This document shows positions 60,776 through 64,000 of a stretch of DNA of 64,000 bases, one piece after another; within the stretch, counting starts at the first letter, position 1, and every line of letters begins with the position of its first letter. Origin of the DNA: Cladorhizidae sp. MBARI D1340-BT2. Taxonomy: Eukaryota; Porifera; Demospongiae; Poecilosclerida; Cladorhizidae. Under the pieces are notes generated by a model. It was not told the DNA's origin. It saw nothing but the letters and a program-made list of their open reading frames with translations, and made no database searches. The DNA is taken from positions 2,900,328 through 2,964,327 of the forward strand of contig JAQNBH010000005.1 in assembly GCA_028752905.1 (NCBI GenBank), written 5' to 3'. A program made the position numbers and the translations under genes.

Positions 60776-62992
60776 ATGGATATTCGCTCATACTTTGCAA
60801 GTACTTCTCAAGCCTCTTCTCATGCTAATAGCAGCGATAGCGAAGATAGCAGAACAGATAGCTCTGAGCATGTCGAGGCATCTAGTCCTAGCCTTAGTCC
60901 TCCACCTTCAAAGAAAAGCAAGCAAAACAAACACCGCTCTTCTGTATCCATGAAGAGAAAATACTCTAAGAGCTGGGAGAAAGATTTCAGTTGGCTCTAT
61001 TATGACGAGGATAGCGATGGTGCCTTTTGCAAGGTTTGCAAGCAATCTGGTCTGCAGCGTACTGGAGGAGTGTGGGTCACACAACCTTGCAGAAATTGGA
61101 AGAAAGCTGTTGAAAAAATGAAAGCTCATGCGAGAAGTGACTTCCATATCCATGCAACTCAAGCTCTTTTTGCAGCTAAAGGAGCAGCCAAAGGTGGAAC
61201 AGTTGTACAGCAACTCCAGAATGTTTTAGCTCGCAAAAGAGCTCAGAACAGAGCTGCAGTGAAGTGCCTGATCCTACTCACTCATTTTCTTACGAAAGAA
61301 CAAGTTGCACATTCGACAAAATTTGAGAAGCTGGTTGACGTGGTGGTTCGATGTGGCAGCCAACATTTGAAGCAATTCTTAGAAACTGCACCAAGAAATG
61401 CTGTGTACACATCAAGAGTGGCTGTGGTTGAATTCATCGAATCATTGGGGACATGGGTGGAGGAGTCGATTCTGAAGCGACTTCAAAAGGCACCTATGTA
61501 CAGCCTCATGGCAGATGAGTGCACAGATGTCACCAACGTAGAAGAATTGTCTGTGTTTTGCCGCTGGGAGGAAGATGGTGTACCAGTAGAGTGCTTTCTG
61601 GAGCTTATTCCATTGAAGAAGGCTGATGCAGAAACCATCTATTCTAATCTCATCGATTGTTTAAAGAAGAAAGGTCTACAAGTCGGAAGAATAGTTGGAT
61701 TGGGATTTGATGGAGCTGCAACTTTTTCTGGACGAAAGACCGGGGTTCAGGCACGTATCAAGAAACATACTCCTCACGCTCTGTTTATACACTGCCACTG
61801 TCACTTACTGCAGTTGGCTTGTGTGCAAGCTGCCAATAAAACTCCTGGAATTGCTCATGTTTACAGAACATTGACTACTCTTTGGAAGCATTTTCGCAAT
61901 TCCCCCAAGCGAGCAGAGTGTCTGAAGGAGGTACAGCACGTTCTTGAACTTCCAGAAATGAAAGTGATCAAGCCATCTGACACACGCTGGCTGGCACATG
62001 AAAGGTGTGTCAAAGCTGTCAAAGCAAGTTATTCTGCAATTGTAATCACCATTGGGAACATCTACGAGACGTCCCACGAGCCAGAAGCTCTTGGAATCCA
62101 TGGTGCCCTCTGCAAATTGTCTACGATTGCAGCTATATATTTGCTTGATTTCACTCTACCACAAGTAGCCAAGCTCAGCAAAGCACTTCAGGCAGAGCAG
62201 CTTGACCTCTCGTTGATATCATTCCTTGTTGATGCTACTGTTAAATCCTTGGATGATGCAGTTTTGCCTGGAGCGAACTGGGTGTTGGAGCTTCTTGAAA
62301 ACGTTGAAGACTTGAAGTCATCTACAAAGGTGTCTATTGACGCTGATAAAATACTTTCGTTCCAGAATGTTGTTGGTAAGCCTTTTGTTGCTGATTTAAA
62401 GGCCAACATAACAAGCCGATTTTCTTCATCCAACGCTGTTGTATCAGCATTGTCTATATTCGATCCACGGAAAGTTCCAAAACCAGATTCAGTATCTTTT
62501 CCCACTTATGGAGACACGTCTGTTGAGAAACTGATTGCTCACTACGGAGAAGATAGAGATGCAGAAACATTGGATGGAGAAGAAACAGTGAAGACAGCCA
62601 TGATTTCTACTGAAATACTTACAGAGTGGAAAACATTCCGCCAGCTGTTAGTCAAGCAACCACGGGATACTACTGCATCACAGCTGAAAGAACTTGTTTC
62701 AAACGACATGCTCAAGGCCATGTTTCCCAATTTGCACAAGATTGCCTCCATCTGCTTATCGATTCCAGTTTCTACTGCTTCTGTGGAGAGAAGCTTCTCA
62801 CAGATGAAGATGATCAAGACTCGTTTGCGTAATTCTCTAAGTGACTGCAGCCTTTCTCACCTTATGAGGATTGCTATAGAGGCACCAGAAGTACTCTCTG
62901 AGAGCGACCTTGAAGAGATTGTGGACGTATGGCAGAGAAAACCAAGAAGAACCTCAGTTGGACATTCCTATCATTTGAACCTGATATCATAA
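60776..62992 (+). CDS. hAT-family transposase, 738 aa, intact
   Basis: Cut-and-paste DNA transposase with an RNase H-like catalytic fold. The order is a Ser-rich N-terminus with a basic KKSKQNKHR patch (about residues 46-54, likely nuclear signal), a TTF/BED-type zinc finger (Cys85, Cys88, Cys105, His118, His124 or His126), first catalytic Asp in ADECTD (247), second Asp in GFDGAATFSG (312), the hAT CHCH box (340-343), TRW (405), the all-alpha insertion, then the C-terminal dimerisation region with catalytic Glu671 in STASVERSFSQMK. No stop or frameshift interrupts it. It resembles the zinc-finger hAT proteins related to ZNF862, C17orf113 and KIAA1586 in animals. It sits inside matching terminal repeats, so it is likely a complete autonomous element rather than a domesticated host gene. 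Confidence 0.93.
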   Translation: MDIRSYFASTSQASSHANSSDSEDSRTDSSEHVEASSPSLSPPPSKKSKQNKHRSSVSMKRKYSKSWEKDFSWLYYDEDSDGAFCKVCKQSGLQRTGGVWVTQPCRNWKKAVEKMKAHARSDFHIHATQALFAAKGAAKGGTVVQQLQNVLARKRAQNRAAVKCLILLTHFLTKEQVAHSTKFEKLVDVVVRCGSQHLKQFLETAPRNAVYTSRVAVVEFIESLGTWVEESILKRLQKAPMYSLMADECTDVTNVEELSVFCRWEEDGVPVECFLELIPLKKADAETIYSNLIDCLKKKGLQVGRIVGLGFDGAATFSGRKTGVQARIKKHTPHALFIHCHCHLLQLACVQAANKTPGIAHVYRTLTTLWKHFRNSPKRAECLKEVQHVLELPEMKVIKPSDTRWLAHERCVKAVKASYSAIVITIGNIYETSHEPEALGIHGALCKLSTIAAIYLLDFTLPQVAKLSKALQAEQLDLSLISFLVDATVKSLDDAVLPGANWVLELLENVEDLKSSTKVSIDADKILSFQNVVGKPFVADLKANITSRFSSSNAVVSALSIFDPRKVPKPDSVSFPTYGDTSVEKLIAHYGEDRDAETLDGEETVKTAMISTEILTEWKTFRQLLVKQPRDTTASQLKELVSNDMLKAMFPNLHKIASICLSIPVSTASVERSFSQMKMIKTRLRNSLSDCSLSHLMRIAIEAPEVLSESDLEEIVDVWQRKPRRTSVGHSYHLNLIS

Positions 62993-63125
62993 GCTTATTA
63001 CACCTTTCTTGTATTACACCTTTCTTGACATTATAAAAAAATATCTCTAATTTCAAGGGGGGGGGCGAGAATGATACAAGGGGGGGCGAATGCCCCCCCC
63101 CCGCCCCCCCCTAAATACACCCCTG

Positions 63126-63600
63126 AGTGGTGTGGTGTTGAAGATTCTGGACTAAGGGTACCTATACTGACAGTGGTGTGGTGTTGAGAGTGCTGGACTA
63201 AGGGTACCTATACTGACAGTGGCATGGTGTTGAGGGTGCTTGGCTGGGGGTACCTATACTGACAGTGGCATGGTGTTGAGTGTGCTGGACTAAGGGTACC
63301 TATACTGACAGTGGCATGGTGTTGAGGGTGCTGGGCTGGGGGTACCTATACTGACACAGTGGCATGGTGTTGAGTGTGCTGGACTAAGGGTACCTATACT
63401 GACAGTGGCATGGTGTTGAGTATGCTGGACTAAGGGTACCTATACTGACAGTGGCATGGTGTTGAGTGTGCTGGTCTAAGGGTACCTATACTGACAGTGG
63501 CATGGTCTTGAGGGTGCTGGACTAAGGGTACCTATACTGACAGTGGCATGGTGTTGAGTGTGCTGGACTAAGGGTACCTATACTGACAGTGGTGTGGCTG
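63126..63600 (+). repeat. Minisatellite in intron 8, right part, unit 46 bp
   Basis: About ten further units of the same 46-bp repeat that the hAT element interrupts. The unit next to the element (GAAGATTCTGGACTAAGGG) and the last one (GGCTGGGCTGGGGTACCTAC) are degenerate. Confidence 0.93.
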
Positions 63601-64000
63601 GGCTGGGGTACCTACTGACAATGATGTGCTAGGCTCTGGAATATTTTTGGGTGGAAAACGAGAGCTAATTTTTTCCAGAGGCATTGCACACAACTCTTCA
63701 ATCCACAAAAGCTATCGTGTGTTTTCTTGAAGATGACCATCTTCATCACTGTCCTTGCAAACCTGCAGTTCTCTCAGGTAAGCACGCTTGGAATTTCTTA
63801 CTGTGCACTCAAGTGCATTCCACCCTTGCTCATCGTCTATAGCACGAGTATTCATGTTCTTGGCCGTGTGCCTTTCTAATCTGTGGGAGTGTTCGCTGTA
63901 TGGCAGACTTGGTTTCCTTCTCTGACCCGAGCATTAGCACTGGTGGTGGCTGTGTTCTCCTCCAGAGTAGGTAGGTGGTGGCCATTGTTCTTCAGGTTCC
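63601..64000. other. Right edge of the window, part of intron 8
   Basis: Single-copy sequence after the array. No iPGM exon could be recognised. It holds minus-strand coding-like sequence, listed separately. Confidence 0.5.
63712..63933 (-). pseudogene. Possible 3' fragment of an unidentified minus-strand coding sequence
   Basis: A minus-strand frame is open for 73 codons before a TAG (63712-63714). It includes MNTRAIDDEQGWNALECTVR and, near its end, KDSDEDGHLQENTR. A second minus-strand frame just upstream (64000-63880) reads GHHLPTLEENTATTSANARV and would need a frameshift to connect. The spacing of DDEQGWNAL and DEDG is loosely like ankyrin repeats. There is no start or splice evidence. 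It could be a decayed insertion or a terminal exon of an antisense gene. Confidence 0.25.

Larger units (their letters stand above)
59684..63125 (+). mobile_element. Intact hAT DNA transposon inserted in the intron 8 array
   Basis: The 3442-bp element begins CAGGGTTGTATACAG and its right end reads CAGGGGTGTATTTAG on the minus strand, giving imperfect 15-bp terminal inverted repeats (12 of 15 match) that start CAGGG as in many hAT elements. It is flanked by a direct AGTGG on both sides. Removing the element and one AGTGG restores a normal array unit (GACAGTGGTGTGGTGTTGA). It contains one uninterrupted transposase ORF in the same orientation as iPGM, G-rich subterminal repeats at both ends, and a 21-G run at 60089-60109. 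Confidence 0.93.
59676..63130. other. Target-site duplication AGTGG of the hAT element
   Basis: AGTGG lies at 59679-59683 and again at 63126-63130. Only five bases are duplicated. The bases further out differ, as expected if the array unit had the GTGTGG variant. Confidence 0.8.

Noticed and set aside
60908..62817. Minus-strand ORFs inside the hAT element
   Set aside because: Shadows of the 738-codon transposase frame, which has all family motifs.
63679..63777. Candidate iPGM exon 9 between TTTTTTCCAG and CTCTCAG|GTAAGC
   Set aside because: The splice signals are good, but in the phase required by exon 8 the frame meets TGA after 17 codons, and no frame shows the expected PDMVGHTG-like metal-binding segment. 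It could be a cryptic exon.

Overview
The window is eukaryotic and looks like DNA from an invertebrate animal. It has short exons with GT-AG splice sites, a 54-bp intron beside introns of up to 26.6 kb, a decayed non-LTR retrotransposon, and an intact hAT transposase of the type common in sponges, cnidarians and fish. Cofactor-independent phosphoglycerate mutase (iPGM) is an unusual gene for an animal. It is known from nematodes and some basal invertebrates, so a sponge or similar lineage is my guess. That is inference and was not tested.

Layout. Positions 1-3480 hold a minus-strand relic of a non-LTR retrotransposon (endonuclease plus reverse transcriptase, both broken). Positions 4080-5715 hold a tandem array of about 67 bp units. 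Positions 6121-57824 hold the first eight exons (1128 nt, 376 codons) of an iPGM gene on the plus strand. The remaining C-terminal part of the enzyme lies beyond the right edge. All eight exons join in frame and keep the catalytic Ser61, Asp10 and Lys330. A hAT element (59684-63125) with a complete 738-residue transposase sits inside a minisatellite in intron 8. The last 400 bp hold weak coding-like sequence on the minus strand.

About 45 kb of the 64 kb is minisatellite, nearly all of it in the introns of this one gene. There are ten minisatellite arrays in its introns, with units of about 69, 65, 45, 31, 32, 39, 37, 18, 45 and 46 bp.

The main discovery is how these arrays relate to splicing. 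The 26 kb array of intron 5 and the 3.3 kb array of intron 7 begin exactly at the exon border. Their monomers contain the last exon bases plus the authentic 5' splice site, so the real donor is followed by roughly 700 and 75 near-identical copies of itself. The 39-bp and 18-bp arrays of introns 4 and 6 instead resemble 3' splice sites (branch-like motif, pyrimidines, TAG). The 45-bp array of intron 3 carries CAG|GT junctions like recursive-splice sites, and another array merges into the polypyrimidine tract before exon 4. Intron 4 needs a GC-AG donor. Whether these arrays are inert or affect splicing cannot be told from sequence.
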